The notes: generated by a model from the letters alone, not told the origin. Counted from the first letter of the stretch, positions 1-8,165 are shown. The stretch: 33,063 bases of DNA from Halieaceae bacterium MED-G27 (GCA_002456975.1 NTKA01000022.1:1-33063), one strand, 5' to 3'. Numbers and translations are program-made.

Positions 1-229
1 GTGTGTGCTGCCATGCGGCAACGTTCGCATCGGCACCGGTAAGCCACTCATCGCCGCGTCGGAGATGCAGGTTAAGCAGGAGGGATTCCTTATCCGGCAC
101 ATTCTCGGTGTTTGGGAGCGAATGAATATCAACAAGCTCAAGCGTTTCCCGCTTTATACTCTCGAGATGTTTCATTTCTCGGTTGCACAGCGGGCAGGCG
201 CCGTCGTAGTAAAGGACGTCTTTAGTCAT
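1..229 (-). CDS. DCC-family thiol-disulfide oxidoreductase (DUF393), 5' part only
   Basis: The minus strand from the ATG at 229-227 reads open to the left edge, giving 76 residues of an N-terminus. It starts MTKDVLYYDGACPLCNREM, which is the hallmark YDGxCPLCxxE motif of the DCC (DUF393) family, with the two cysteines at residues 12 and 15. Family members are small proteins of about 120-140 residues thought to be thiol-disulfide oxidoreductases with a thioredoxin-like fold, though most are not characterised biochemically. The rest of the gene lies outside the window. The start is chosen because the motif always sits close to the N-terminus; the ribosome binding site is weak. The plus-strand open frame over the same bases has no recognisable content and is taken as a shadow. 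Confidence 0.85.
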   Translation of the reverse strand, partial: MTKDVLYYDGACPLCNREMKHLESIKRETLELVDIHSLPNTENVPDKESLLLNLHLRRGDEWLTGADANVAAWQHT

Positions 230-417
230 AAGGGAACGCTCTATGGTGAAGTGTGATGATAACCACCTAGTGACAGTAATGGATCGAGTGCTCAGTTAAT
301 GCCCAACTCCAGGGTGATAAGCTGCAGTGCACCGAATTTAGGACAAAAAGCTTTTTGGCCAAGCAGCATTAGGATTGATGTTGAGCGATTGACAGCCAAG
401 GATTACCGCACAGTTAG

Positions 418-443
418 CGCTACTCTTTTAAAGTTGAGTAGCG
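418..443. repeat. 8-bp inverted repeat, possible hairpin
   Basis: CGCTACTC (418-425) and GAGTAGCG (436-443) form a perfect 8-bp stem with a 10-nt loop. It overlaps the stop codon of the small minus-strand candidate. No T-run follows on either strand, so a rho-independent terminator is doubtful. Confidence 0.3.
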
Positions 444-641
444 GACGCAGGTCTTAGGTGTCGGAGCAGCATTTTTTGGAAAGCTTCGGATGTCGCTACG
501 TCATATTCAAGTTTATAGGTAAACGATTTTGCCTCATCGAAGCCGTGACGAATCGATGCATTGAGTTCATAACGGGGAGTGCTGGACTCAACATATGTGG
601 TTTTTTTTCCGCGCTGATGGCATTAACAGGCTAATTTTCAT
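428..641 (-). pseudogene. small hypothetical protein broken at an A8 run
   Basis: On the minus strand a frame ending at TAA (430-428) encodes a protein-like stretch of more than 50 residues, beginning near TTYVESSTPRYELNAS and ending HLRPASATQL. It has no start codon of its own. Just upstream, ATG at 641-639 opens a frame MKISLLMPSARKK that runs into a homopolymer of eight A (plus-strand T at 601-608) and then stops soon after. Removing one A would join the two into one protein of about 68 residues. This is either a real frameshift, a sequence error in the homopolymer, or a chance open frame. I recognise no family. The amino-acid composition is ordinary for a soluble protein, which is the main reason for listing it. 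Confidence 0.35.
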
Positions 642-768
642 CGAAATTTCATAATTATTTACCACTTGGATAGGCGTTTATTTTCCCGCAATCCTAGTTA
701 CACTATCTCGCTGTGAGTACCCACTTACAAGCGTCTCTGCTTGCAATAGGCTGGTCTAAGGCTCCGTC

Positions 769-951
769 ATGCTAAGTCGGGGTCGGTGCCGAGGTACGAC
801 CCTTATTGAACTGCTGGTAGCAGTGGCGGTTATCGCTATTCTCTCATCACTTGCCGTCCCCAGTTTCGTCTCAATGATCGAGAATCGTCGTTTAAAATTA
901 GTTGCTGATACCGTGATTTCCGACATGCGAGCAGCTTTGGATCCTTACTGA
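769..951 (+). pseudogene. type IV prepilin / GspH-FimT-like N-terminal fragment
   Basis: The 60-residue frame carries a classic prepilin leader: a short basic start MLSRGRCRG, cleavage after the glycine, then TTLIELLVAVAVIAILSSLA, the hydrophobic helix with the conserved glutamate at mature position 5. The following NRRLKLVADTVISDMRAA resembles the next segment of GspH/FimT minor pseudopilins. Those proteins are normally about 150-180 residues, so roughly two thirds is missing; the frame stops at 951 and no continuation is visible downstream in any plus frame. The last part overlaps the 3' end of the minus-strand dioxygenase frame. I read it as a truncated remnant. A functional 60-residue pseudopilin is less likely because the globular domain is absent. 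Confidence 0.6.
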
Positions 952-2041
952 GTGCAATAAACGGACGAGCAGTCGCGGCATTGGCAAGCAATGCGGCTGC
1001 CTTTGCGTGCTCATTGCGTTGTGTGGCCAGAGCGCTCAGAAAATACGACACATCGAAATTAGCCCCGGCTTCTTTGGCTAGCTCCTCCAAGAGGGATTGG
1101 GCTCTCGGGAAGTCTCTAGTACCTAATGCGTTTTCCACTTCAGCCATTGAGGGGGCTGACTCCGACGTCGCTGTGGCGTTGACACGTCGTGCATAGCTTT
1201 TCAGGATTTGAGCTTGCGTCGCACGCCCTTGTCCCTCAAGACGAGACGCGGCGTACATCAACCGCTCTGGGATAACAGTTGTCGACCGTTTTCCTGACTC
1301 GAGAACGCTGGTACAGGCAGCTAAATTTGCTCTTAATCGATAGCGCATCATTAGCCGCTGGCTGCCGTCCGCCAATGCGGTGCGGCCGTGTAACACTTTG
1401 TGATTGTTGATAATGAGTGTTTCACCCTGCTCAAGTCGAAAGGAGCGCATCTCTGACAGGTTGATAATTGCCGAGTCCAAAGCTGAGAGGGCCTTTATTT
1501 GCTGTTCTGATAGCGAGGCTCCGAGTTCCAAACTGCGCTCTAGTTGCTTTCGGTAGTAGCTGATGCGAGTTTCGCCACTACTTGGATCGGTCTCTAAAAT
1601 AGGCTTGGGTTGATGTCCTAGAGGCCAGATCGGTCTTCGTAGCAACGCTATTGTGTCTGTGTTGAGCGTCGATAGAAGCTCATCGACAATCACCATCTGT
1701 GTTTCGCCACCAAGATCATCGGGGCGAGCCATACCAAATATAACAATGGAATGGGGGTTTTCTTGTTGACTTGAATCGGTATGGGGCTCCAACGCGACCG
1801 TAGTGCGACTGTATCGTGTCACGGCGTCTTGTACAGAGGAGGCTTTGGGGTTGACGGTGACCCTCGTGGCTCCTAACCGAGATGGCAGGTCATCGCTTCG
1901 GGCTCCAATTCATGTCAATGCAAAGGCAATGGCACTAGCTTCCTGCCAGGAGGCATAGTCCCTTGTGGGCGGGAGAACCGCGTAGTAGGGAAACGTCGTC
2001 AGGGCGTCAAGCATTTCTCGTGATTTTGCGAGAATATCCAT
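836..2041 (-). pseudogene. TauD/TfdA-type Fe(II)/2-oxoglutarate dioxygenase with in-frame stop
   Basis: From ATG 2041-2039 the frame runs 43 residues to an in-frame TGA (1912-1910) and then continues open to 836. An internal start at 1822 would give 328 residues but would lose the first part of the fold, beginning only 13 residues before the iron-binding motif. Counted from that internal Met, the facial triad is visible as HTD (H14, D16) and the distal His in NNHKVLHGR (H145), followed by arginines in QRLMMRYRLR where this family binds 2-oxoglutarate. Residues of about 200-310 look like a helical, TPR-like tail, unusual for the family. The last ~30 residues read antisense through the prepilin fragment and look random. 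The premature stop and the abnormal 3' junction suggest a decayed gene; the substrate cannot be deduced. Upstream, HMG-CoA reductase is on the same strand. Confidence 0.7.
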
Positions 2042-2104
2042 GTTCGTAGCCTAGCTCAGAATGGGCTCAATGCGTAATAGTGGTGTGGGCGTGACTACCA
2101 TTCG

Positions 2105-2133
2105 AAAAAATTTGTCGTCGCCTAAAGGGCGAC
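2105..2133 (-). terminator. possible terminator after the HMG-CoA reductase gene
   Basis: GTCGCC (2117-2122) and GGCGAC (2128-2133) form a 6-bp GC-rich stem with a 5-nt loop. Read on the minus strand it is followed after six bases by a run of T (plus-strand A at 2105-2110). It lies 30 bases beyond the reductase stop codon. The gap between stem and T-run weakens the call. Confidence 0.45.
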
Positions 2134-2162
2134 TGTTCGTACGGCCACTAGATCCACGATTT

Positions 2163-3359
2163 TTATCGATTTCTACCCAAGCGCTCGTGAGCATCGACCC
2201 ATTCGTTGGTGCGAGTCACTTTATCCACCCGAGTCGCAGCCGCAAGTGACAGTTCCCCTGCCACTACAAGCCCCGCTGCGATCTCGCAAAGCTTCAATGC
2301 TTTGTCTTTGCCGTAGCAGCCCATCATCTTAAGGCACTCACTTTGTGTAGGCAGATTAGTGCCGCCACCGTAGCTCGCCATAATGATCGAGGGGAGGGTA
2401 ATCGAGAAGTAGTGATCACCGTCTCTGGTCATCCGTTGATACACGGTGCACTGATTCGATTCGCCGATATTGGCCAGATCTTGGCCGGTCGCGAGATACA
2501 GTGCGGCCAAACCATTAGCCGGGTGACTGGCGTTGTTCGAGCTGTTGGTCAGAAAACCAGACAGGGTGGTGATTTGATAGCCGTACTGCATCTGCTCGGG
2601 GGTAATCCGAAGGTTGTCCATCAACACCTTGCGCGGAATCGTAAGTTCCGCCGTAACCCGGCGACCACGCCCTTTCAACATGTTGACCGAGGAGGTTTTC
2701 TTCTCAGTGTCGAAGTTACCCGACAACATGTAGTTTTTAAGCGGCCCCGGATAGTTCTTCTGGATCCACTCACAAGCAAAAAATGTCGCTCGACTGGTCA
2801 TATTCTGACCGGCAGCGTCGCCTGTAGAGTAATCGAAACGACAGGCCACAAAGTTATGGACGTGATAGTTCTCGATCTCTAGCAGTTTACCAACAGAGGT
2901 CGTGCTCTCTGCTTTTTCCTTGATCTCATCAAAGTTAGCCCGTAGCCACAGCTGGAAGTCTCGAGCTTCTCTCGCATCGTTAAAAATGAAGAGCGGCGCG
3001 CGTTGCATCGATTCAGCAGAGACCGTGGTCTTAACGCCACCAGATTCCCGAATGACCTTCATACCGCGGTTGTAGCTCGCAAGCATCGTGCCTTCGACAG
3101 TCGCCATAGGCACGTAAAACTCCCCTTGAGCGTGTTCACCGTCAACCAGTAGCGGGCCCGCAACGCCGATAGGTACCTGCGCTACACCCCAGATGTTTTC
3201 GATGTTGCCCTCCATAACGTGAGGGTCGTATGAAAACTGCTTACTGTGGTGTAGCTCGACACCGGTTTGAGCTTCGATGAATGCCTGTCGGTCGGCGATA
3301 ATCTCTGGACTGTAATCGTCTTCCCGTGAGCGGGGTATTTTAGGCCCTTGTTCGCTCAC
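2163..3359 (-). CDS. Hydroxymethylglutaryl-CoA reductase, soluble class I-like
   Basis: 398 residues. HMG-CoA reductase makes mevalonate from HMG-CoA with NADPH. The catalytic residues line up with the human enzyme: Glu89 in ATVEGT, Lys220 in DTEKK, Asp294 in ATGQDLA and His391 in DAHERLGRNR. Substrate and cofactor motifs are ENIWGVAQVPIGVAGPL (54-70), DAAGQNMTS (181-189) and GGGTNLPTQSE (331-341). No membrane segments are present, so the enzyme is cytosolic. The motifs resemble class I (eukaryote/archaeal-type) rather than the class II enzymes typical of Pseudomonas mevalonii and Gram-positive bacteria; this is by eye. The gene follows a nitronate monooxygenase-family gene with a 2-nt gap, so the two are almost surely co-transcribed. 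No other mevalonate-pathway gene is in the window, so biosynthetic or catabolic use cannot be decided. Confidence 0.93.
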   Translation of the reverse strand: MSEQGPKIPRSREDDYSPEIIADRQAFIEAQTGVELHHSKQFSYDPHVMEGNIENIWGVAQVPIGVAGPLLVDGEHAQGEFYVPMATVEGTMLASYNRGMKVIRESGGVKTTVSAESMQRAPLFIFNDAREARDFQLWLRANFDEIKEKAESTTSVGKLLEIENYHVHNFVACRFDYSTGDAAGQNMTSRATFFACEWIQKNYPGPLKNYMLSGNFDTEKKTSSVNMLKGRGRRVTAELTIPRKVLMDNLRITPEQMQYGYQITTLSGFLTNSSNNASHPANGLAALYLATGQDLANIGESNQCTVYQRMTRDGDHYFSITLPSIIMASYGGGTNLPTQSECLKMMGCYGKDKALKLCEIAAGLVVAGELSLAAATRVDKVTRTNEWVDAHERLGRNR

Positions 3360-3361
3360 AG

Positions 3362-4321
3362 TTAGAGAATCCTTGCCTTCGCCGCCTTGTATTGCTCAAC
3401 CAGTGTCGCGATGTACTCGCCAGCAGTTTCGCGTGCTTTCACCGCACCAATTCCCTGACCTGAACCCCAAATGTCTTTCCACGCTTTCGCGTCGGTGTTA
3501 CCGCCCGAGCCAAAGTCCATTTTGGTCGGGTCGCTTTCGGGCAGGTTATTCGGGTCGAGACCCGCATTCTCGATTGAAGGTTTCAAGTAATTGCCGTGAA
3601 CGCCTGTAAAGAGGCTGCTATACACGATGTCATCTGCGCCACAGTCAACGATTGCCTGCTTGTAGCCGTCATCGGCGTTTGCTTCCTCGGTGGCGATAAA
3701 CGCTGAGCCAATGTAGCCCATATCGGCGCCCATGGCCTGAGCGGCAAGGACTGAATCACCTGTGGCCATCGAGCCAGACAGGAGCAGCGGGCCATCGAAC
3801 CACTCACGGATCTCCTGGATCAAGGCAAATGGCGAGAGTTGGCCTGCGTGACCACCTGCACCCGCTGCCACCGCGATAAGACCGTCAGCGCCTTTGCTGA
3901 TCGCGCTCTTTGCGAAGCGGTTGTTGATAATGTCGTGGAGGACGATACCACCCCAGCCATGCACTTGGTCATTTACCCACTGCTTAGCACCGAGCGAGGT
4001 GATGATGATAGGTACTTCGTACTTCTCGCACATGTCCATATCGTACTTTAGGCGGGCATTCGAGCCGTGAACGATCTGGTTTACCGCAAAAGGCGCCGCC
4101 TTATTATTAGGGTTGTTCTTGTCGTGATCCTTAAGCTCCGAAGTGATTCGATCGAGCCACTCTTCGAGCACGGGCTCAGGACGCGCGTTTAACGCGGGGA
4201 AGGAGCCAATCACACCGGCTTTGCATTGCGCGATGACGAGATCGGGATTCGAGATGATGAATAGCGGTGAGCCAATCACTGGTATCGACAGATTATCTTT
4301 CAGAATTGCGGGTACGGCCAT
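3362..4321 (-). CDS. Nitronate monooxygenase / 2-nitropropane dioxygenase-family flavoprotein
   Basis: 319 residues from the chosen start. The protein has a TIM-barrel flavoenzyme pattern of the NPD family: an N-terminal NLSIPVIGSPLFIISNP substrate/FMN region, VPIIITSLG, the GLIAVAAGAGGHAGQ segment with the active-site His region (class I nitronate monooxygenases), then LLLSGSMATGDSVLAAQAMGAD and GYIGSAFIATEEA for phosphate binding. A longer open frame begins at 4357, but ATG 4321 (MAVPAILKD) has a GGAG box seven bases upstream and is preferred. Such enzymes oxidise alkyl nitronates; many relatives are only annotated by homology and some are enoyl reductase-like. First gene of a probable two-gene unit with HMG-CoA reductase; why the two travel together is unknown. 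Confidence 0.85.
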   Translation of the reverse strand: MAVPAILKDNLSIPVIGSPLFIISNPDLVIAQCKAGVIGSFPALNARPEPVLEEWLDRITSELKDHDKNNPNNKAAPFAVNQIVHGSNARLKYDMDMCEKYEVPIIITSLGAKQWVNDQVHGWGGIVLHDIINNRFAKSAISKGADGLIAVAAGAGGHAGQLSPFALIQEIREWFDGPLLLSGSMATGDSVLAAQAMGADMGYIGSAFIATEEANADDGYKQAIVDCGADDIVYSSLFTGVHGNYLKPSIENAGLDPNNLPESDPTKMDFGSGGNTDAKAWKDIWGSGQGIGAVKARETAGEYIATLVEQYKAAKARIL

Positions 4322-4494
4322 GTGAGTCTCCAAGTAATGCTGGATTAGGTGTCGCAAACGACAGACGTAAAATTTCGGCGTTTGAACTTACAGTATGTTT
4401 TTTTTACCAGCAAGCAAACGCGCTATCTTTACGCGTGTTCATCATCATTCAGCCCGTGCATAATGTAGTCACAATGACATCGATGTAGTGCCCC
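4322..4494. promoter_or_regulatory. divergent intergenic region between the NPD-family gene and gspA
   Basis: 173 bases separate two genes that face away from each other, so both promoters must lie here. The middle (about 4390-4440) is the most AT-rich part. I cannot assign convincing -35/-10 pairs. The gspA-like start at 4495 lacks a clear Shine-Dalgarno sequence, whereas the minus-strand gene has GGAG. Confidence 0.4.
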
Positions 4495-6237
4495 ATGTAC
4501 CACCAACACTTTGGACTGAGCGACGCGCCTTTTTCGATTGCGGTTAATCCCCGGTATCTCTTTATGAGCCAACGCCACCGGGACGCGCTGGCTCACCTGT
4601 TATACGGTGTTGGGGGCGGTGGGGGATTCATATTGCTCACGGGTGAAGTGGGTACCGGTAAGACCACTATCAATCGGTGTTTACTCGAGCAACTTCCCGA
4701 TACCACCGATCTCGCAATTATCTTGAATCCCGCGCTCAGTGCGGTCGAATTGCTCGCAACGGCATGCGATGAGCTTCAAATCTCATACCCCGAGGGTGCA
4801 GAGAGCCTCAAGGTATTGACCGATGCGTTGCATCGCTACCTACTTGATAATCATGATGCCGGCCGACGCACAGTCCTGATGATCGATGAGGCACAGCATC
4901 TAGACTTCGATGTGCTCGAACAAATTCGACTGCTAACGAACCTCGAAACCAACGACGAGAAGCTGTTACAGATTATCTTGATCGGTCAGCCTGAGCTCAC
5001 TGAGAAATTGGCTCGACCCGAGTTGAGACAGCTGAATCAGCGCATTACCGCGCGCTATAACTTACAGCCTTTGGATCGAGGTGAAACCGCTGCTTATATC
5101 CGGCACCGGCTCGATATTGCCGGGCTAAAGGGCGGACAGACGCTGTTTTCCGACGCCGCAGTCAAAGAGGTGCATCGCATTACCCGAGGCATTCCGCGGC
5201 TCATCAATGTTCTCTGCGATCGCAGTTTATTGGGCGCCTACGGGAAGAAAATGGCTCAGGTGAACCCCAAGCTCGTGAAGGAGGCATCATCTGAGGTATT
5301 CGGTCAAGAATCACAGTCGAACGCTTCGAGTGTCTGGCTGCCCGCGCTTGCTGCTGTGATTGTGGCTATTGCGTTGGGTTTACTTGCGCTGCGAGGCGCC
5401 GAGACTACAGAGCCCGAGCTGGCTGTTGTCGATAGCAATCAATCGGAGCAGGGCGGCTCGCCCCTTCCCGCTAACCCGATGTCAGTCGGTGAAGTGCCCG
5501 TGCAACTGGAGCGCGCATCAAACAACGAACCAGCGCCGCAGCCCGGTGGGAGTGACGGTGGTAGTTCCTTGAAGCCTACAAGCGCTGAGTTAACAGCTAC
5601 TTCTCCATCAGTGCCAATGCCAGAGCCGAATTGGCTTTTTTCAGCGATGGATGGGGAAGCATTGCTGTGGCGCGTTGCCAGTGATTTGAATCAGCCCACG
5701 TCGGTTTGCCCTGCGCTTACGGGGTCGGCCATACAGTGCACGATGACCCAGACTGATGTGTTCGATGACATTGTCGGATTAGGGCGTCCGGTATTGCTTG
5801 AGATGGTGTCGCCCGATCGTTTTTCTGCCACGACATTGCTGCTGGGGTTCGATGGTATTGAGGCATTGGTGTGGTCAGACCGCGGCTTAGTGCGGGTGAC
5901 AGCTGGAGAATTAGCGTCCGCGTGGAGTGGTGGGTATCGCTACTTATGGCGTGCGCCAGAGGGCTGGGATGGAGCACTGTCTGTTGGTAGTTTAGGCGCT
6001 CCTGTTACGTCGGTTGCGAACATGTTTGCCACGCTCGATGGTCGAGAACTGCGGCCGCAGGCGGTCTTTAGTGAGCTGTTGGCAGAGCGCGTTCGTCTGT
6101 TCCAGGAGTCTGAGGGGCTCGTTGCCGATGGCGTGGTGGGAGAAAAAACACTGCTGAGACTCATGGATAGGCTGGGTGAGGGGCTCGATCAGAACCGCGC
6201 GCTCGCTCGTGTTCAAGCCTGGGAGGTGGATCGATAA
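4495..6237 (+). CDS. gspA: GspA/ExeA-type AAA ATPase with peptidoglycan-binding domain
   Basis: 580 residues. The N-terminal AAA domain begins with the family signature MYHQHFGLSDAPFSIAVNPR and has Walker A GEVGTGKTT (50-58), Walker B TVLMIDEAQ with Asp131-Glu132, and sensor region ILIGQPEL. A single membrane helix lies at about 281-299. After a low-complexity periplasmic linker (about 305-365) comes a C39-peptidase-like/globular region and, near 525-555, a peptidoglycan-binding type 1 motif (LFQESEGLVADGVVGEKTLLRL region). In Aeromonas ExeA and its partner ExeB help the type II secretion outer-membrane secretin pass or assemble across peptidoglycan. The stop overlaps the start of the next gene (TAATG), so translation is coupled. 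The rest of the secretion cluster is not in the window. Confidence 0.9.
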   Translation: MYHQHFGLSDAPFSIAVNPRYLFMSQRHRDALAHLLYGVGGGGGFILLTGEVGTGKTTINRCLLEQLPDTTDLAIILNPALSAVELLATACDELQISYPEGAESLKVLTDALHRYLLDNHDAGRRTVLMIDEAQHLDFDVLEQIRLLTNLETNDEKLLQIILIGQPELTEKLARPELRQLNQRITARYNLQPLDRGETAAYIRHRLDIAGLKGGQTLFSDAAVKEVHRITRGIPRLINVLCDRSLLGAYGKKMAQVNPKLVKEASSEVFGQESQSNASSVWLPALAAVIVAIALGLLALRGAETTEPELAVVDSNQSEQGGSPLPANPMSVGEVPVQLERASNNEPAPQPGGSDGGSSLKPTSAELTATSPSVPMPEPNWLFSAMDGEALLWRVASDLNQPTSVCPALTGSAIQCTMTQTDVFDDIVGLGRPVLLEMVSPDRFSATTLLLGFDGIEALVWSDRGLVRVTAGELASAWSGGYRYLWRAPEGWDGALSVGSLGAPVTSVANMFATLDGRELRPQAVFSELLAERVRLFQESEGLVADGVVGEKTLLRLMDRLGEGLDQNRALARVQAWEVDR

Positions 6238-7136
6238 TGTCGATGATCCTCGATGCGATTAAGCGGTCCAAGGAAAGCGAGACCGCCACCGATGGGGTGC
6301 CCTCGGTCGATACCGAGCATTATGTACCGAGCGAGTTGAATTCACGCCTGCCATGGGTTATCGCAGCGGTCAGTGTGGCTTTATTGCTTGTTGTTTTGCT
6401 TTGGCAAGTATTTGCGCCCGATGAAACAACAAAGACCGCAATGAGTGGCAAGCAAAAATTAGCGATGGATGAGGTCAGGAATGAAACCTCAGTGACGCCA
6501 TCCAGCACTCCCGAGGTGGTCGAGCCAGTGAGTGCCCGGGAGGGCACGGCACCAAGCGCCGCTTCGGCTGCTTCAACTGCGTCTTCAGCGGTAGCAGCTG
6601 CGACTGCAGATGATCCACCAAGTGTCGATATTCGGATTCCCGACATACCCGTTGAGACCGTGGTGACAGAGTTGCCGGCTCGCACAGTCAACACCTCGGG
6701 GGATGACGAGCGGCTCAGCGCCTTATATGCAGCGATGAATCAAGAGGAGTCATCTCTGCAAACGGAGCCGGAAATCGCGAGGCCGGAAGGTGTTTCAGAA
6801 GCCGTGAGGCAACCCGAAGAACCGCGGATCGATTTTGTGGAAATTCTCGAGCGCGCTCAGCGGGAAATTGGCAGCACCCCCCTCGTGGAAAGTTCGGTTC
6901 CGATGCTGGATTCGTTGTCCCAACAGACCAAGGATCAGATCCCGTCATTGATTTACAATGAACACGACTATCAGGAGTTAGGGGAGTCTAGCGTCCTGAT
7001 GAATGGCCAAACTGTCAGGGAAAATCAGCGAGTAGGGCCCTTTGTTCTGGTGGAAATACTCCCAGACAGCGCCATCCTCAGATGGCGTGATATCGAGTTC
7101 CGTCTCCGATCGCGGAATAGCTGGATTAACCTATAA
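6237..7136 (+). CDS. gspB: GspB-type general secretion pathway protein
   Basis: 299 residues. It opens MSMILDAIKRSKESE, the cytoplasmic signature of GspB/ExeB proteins, then a membrane helix at about 39-58, a long acidic, Ala/Thr/Pro-rich periplasmic linker (about 60-215), and the conserved C-terminal domain with IYNEHDYQELGESSVLMNGQ and the closing beta-rich segment ending NSWINL. The known partner is GspA, encoded directly upstream with a one-base overlap. GspAB assist secretin assembly in type II secretion. The secreted glucanases in the second half of the window are plausible cargo, but that is inference. It converges on the next gene with no bases between the two stop codons. Confidence 0.88.
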   Translation: MSMILDAIKRSKESETATDGVPSVDTEHYVPSELNSRLPWVIAAVSVALLLVVLLWQVFAPDETTKTAMSGKQKLAMDEVRNETSVTPSSTPEVVEPVSAREGTAPSAASAASTASSAVAAATADDPPSVDIRIPDIPVETVVTELPARTVNTSGDDERLSALYAAMNQEESSLQTEPEIARPEGVSEAVRQPEEPRIDFVEILERAQREIGSTPLVESSVPMLDSLSQQTKDQIPSLIYNEHDYQELGESSVLMNGQTVRENQRVGPFVLVEILPDSAILRWRDIEFRLRSRNSWINL

Positions 7137-8165
7137 TCAGGGTGCGGGGTTAGGGATTGCTCGCTGTATCGCCTCGATTCCTTTCAAGACATCGCTACTC
7201 AGTGTGACATCTAAACTATCGATGTTCATTTTGAGCTGCTCCAAGCTGGTAGCGCCGATGATGTTCGATAGCACGAATGGACGGCTATTCACGAAGGCGA
7301 GTGCCATATGGGTAGGATTGATGCCGTACTCCTCCGCCAGCTGACAATACTGCTCCGCCGCCGTCCAGGTCTCTTCAGACTCGTAGCGGGTGAAGCGCTC
7401 GAACACTGCCATGCGGGATCCCTCGGGACGAGCGCCGTTTCGATACTTACCGGTAAGAAGACCCATGGCCAACGGGGAGTAGGCGAGCAAGCCCACGTCT
7501 TCACGGTGCGATACCTCCGCCATGGCAATTTCGTAGGTTCGATTCAACAAGCTATAAGGGTTCTGTACACTCTCGACGCGCGGCAATCCCTCGGTCTTAG
7601 CGAGCTCGAGAAAGCGCATCGTCCCCCAGGGGGATTCGTTAGACAGACCAACGGCGCGGATCTTTCCCTGCGAGAACAGGTCTTGAAGCGCACGCAATGT
7701 TTCCTCGATCGGAGTTTCAGGATGGTCTCGGTGCATGTAGCCACGCTGTCCGAAAAAGTTGGAGTAACGATCGGGCCAGTGTAGTTGGTAGAGATCAATG
7801 ATCTCGGTTTGAAGCCGCCGGAGACTGCCCTCACAGGCTTCAATAATATGTTCCTTTTTGAGCCGTGGGCCGCCTCGCAAATAGGTGAACTCAGGCGATG
7901 GCCCGGTTGCCTTTGTGGCGAGAACCCAGTTGTCTCGTGACCCTGTTTTCTTGAACCAGGTACCGATGTATTCCTCAGTGCGGCCTTGCGTTTCCTTGCG
8001 GGGCGGCACTGGATACATCTCAGCCGCGTCGATCATGGTGATGCCACGCTCCATCGCGTAGTCGATTTGTGCGTGTGCTTCCGATTCCGTATTCTGTTGG
8101 CCCCAGGTCATGCTCCCGAGGCATATTTTTGAAACGGCCCGGCCGCTGATCGTGCTGATTGTCAC
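7137..8165 (-). CDS. tas: NADP(H)-dependent aldo-keto reductase, Tas-like
   Basis: 342 residues with an (alpha/beta)8 aldo-keto reductase pattern. The stretch IDAAEMYPVPPRKETQGRT is nearly diagnostic of the E. coli Tas subfamily. The catalytic tetrad is visible as Asp46, Tyr51, Lys85 (LATKATGPS) and His129 (YQLHWPDRY). C-terminal cofactor-binding motif IIGATSLEQLKMNI is present. Length matches Tas (346). The start is GTG at 8165-8163, overlapping the TGA of the alkaline phosphatase gene upstream (GTGA), so the two are translated as a unit. Physiological substrates of Tas proteins are not known; E. coli tas suppresses a tyrosine auxotroph. The 3' end abuts gspB from the opposite direction with no spacer. 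Confidence 0.88.
   Translation of the reverse strand: MTISTISGRAVSKICLGSMTWGQQNTESEAHAQIDYAMERGITMIDAAEMYPVPPRKETQGRTEEYIGTWFKKTGSRDNWVLATKATGPSPEFTYLRGGPRLKKEHIIEACEGSLRRLQTEIIDLYQLHWPDRYSNFFGQRGYMHRDHPETPIEETLRALQDLFSQGKIRAVGLSNESPWGTMRFLELAKTEGLPRVESVQNPYSLLNRTYEIAMAEVSHREDVGLLAYSPLAMGLLTGKYRNGARPEGSRMAVFERFTRYESEETWTAAEQYCQLAEEYGINPTHMALAFVNSRPFVLSNIIGATSLEQLKMNIDSLDVTLSSDVLKGIEAIQRAIPNPAP

Larger units (their letters stand above)
230..768. other. 539-nt stretch without an intact gene
   Basis: No intact gene is visible between the DCC-family start and the prepilin fragment. The stretch holds the probable promoter of the DCC gene, a frame-broken small coding candidate on the minus strand (428-641), an 8-bp inverted repeat at 418-425/436-443 that overlaps the end of that candidate, and AT-rich sequence at about 630-720 that could carry the promoter of the prepilin fragment. 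A 12-bp AAAAAGCTTTTT palindrome lies near 345. Confidence 0.5.

Noticed and set aside
5-256. Plus-strand open frame of 83 codons at the left edge
   Set aside because: It is antisense to the DCC-family start, whose YDGxCPLC motif is unmistakable, and has no recognisable content of its own.
345-356. AAAAAGCTTTTT palindrome
   Set aside because: A simple AT-rich 12-mer in a non-coding stretch; no partner site or gene context gives it meaning.
1910-1912. TGA in the dioxygenase frame as a selenocysteine codon
   Set aside because: No selenocysteine insertion hairpin is evident directly after it, the family has no selenoprotein members that I know, and the gene is damaged at its other end as well.
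2343-2882. Plus-strand open frame of 179 codons opposite HMG-CoA reductase
   Set aside because: It mirrors a conserved enzyme gene on the other strand and its translation is basic and low in normal motifs, so it is a shadow.
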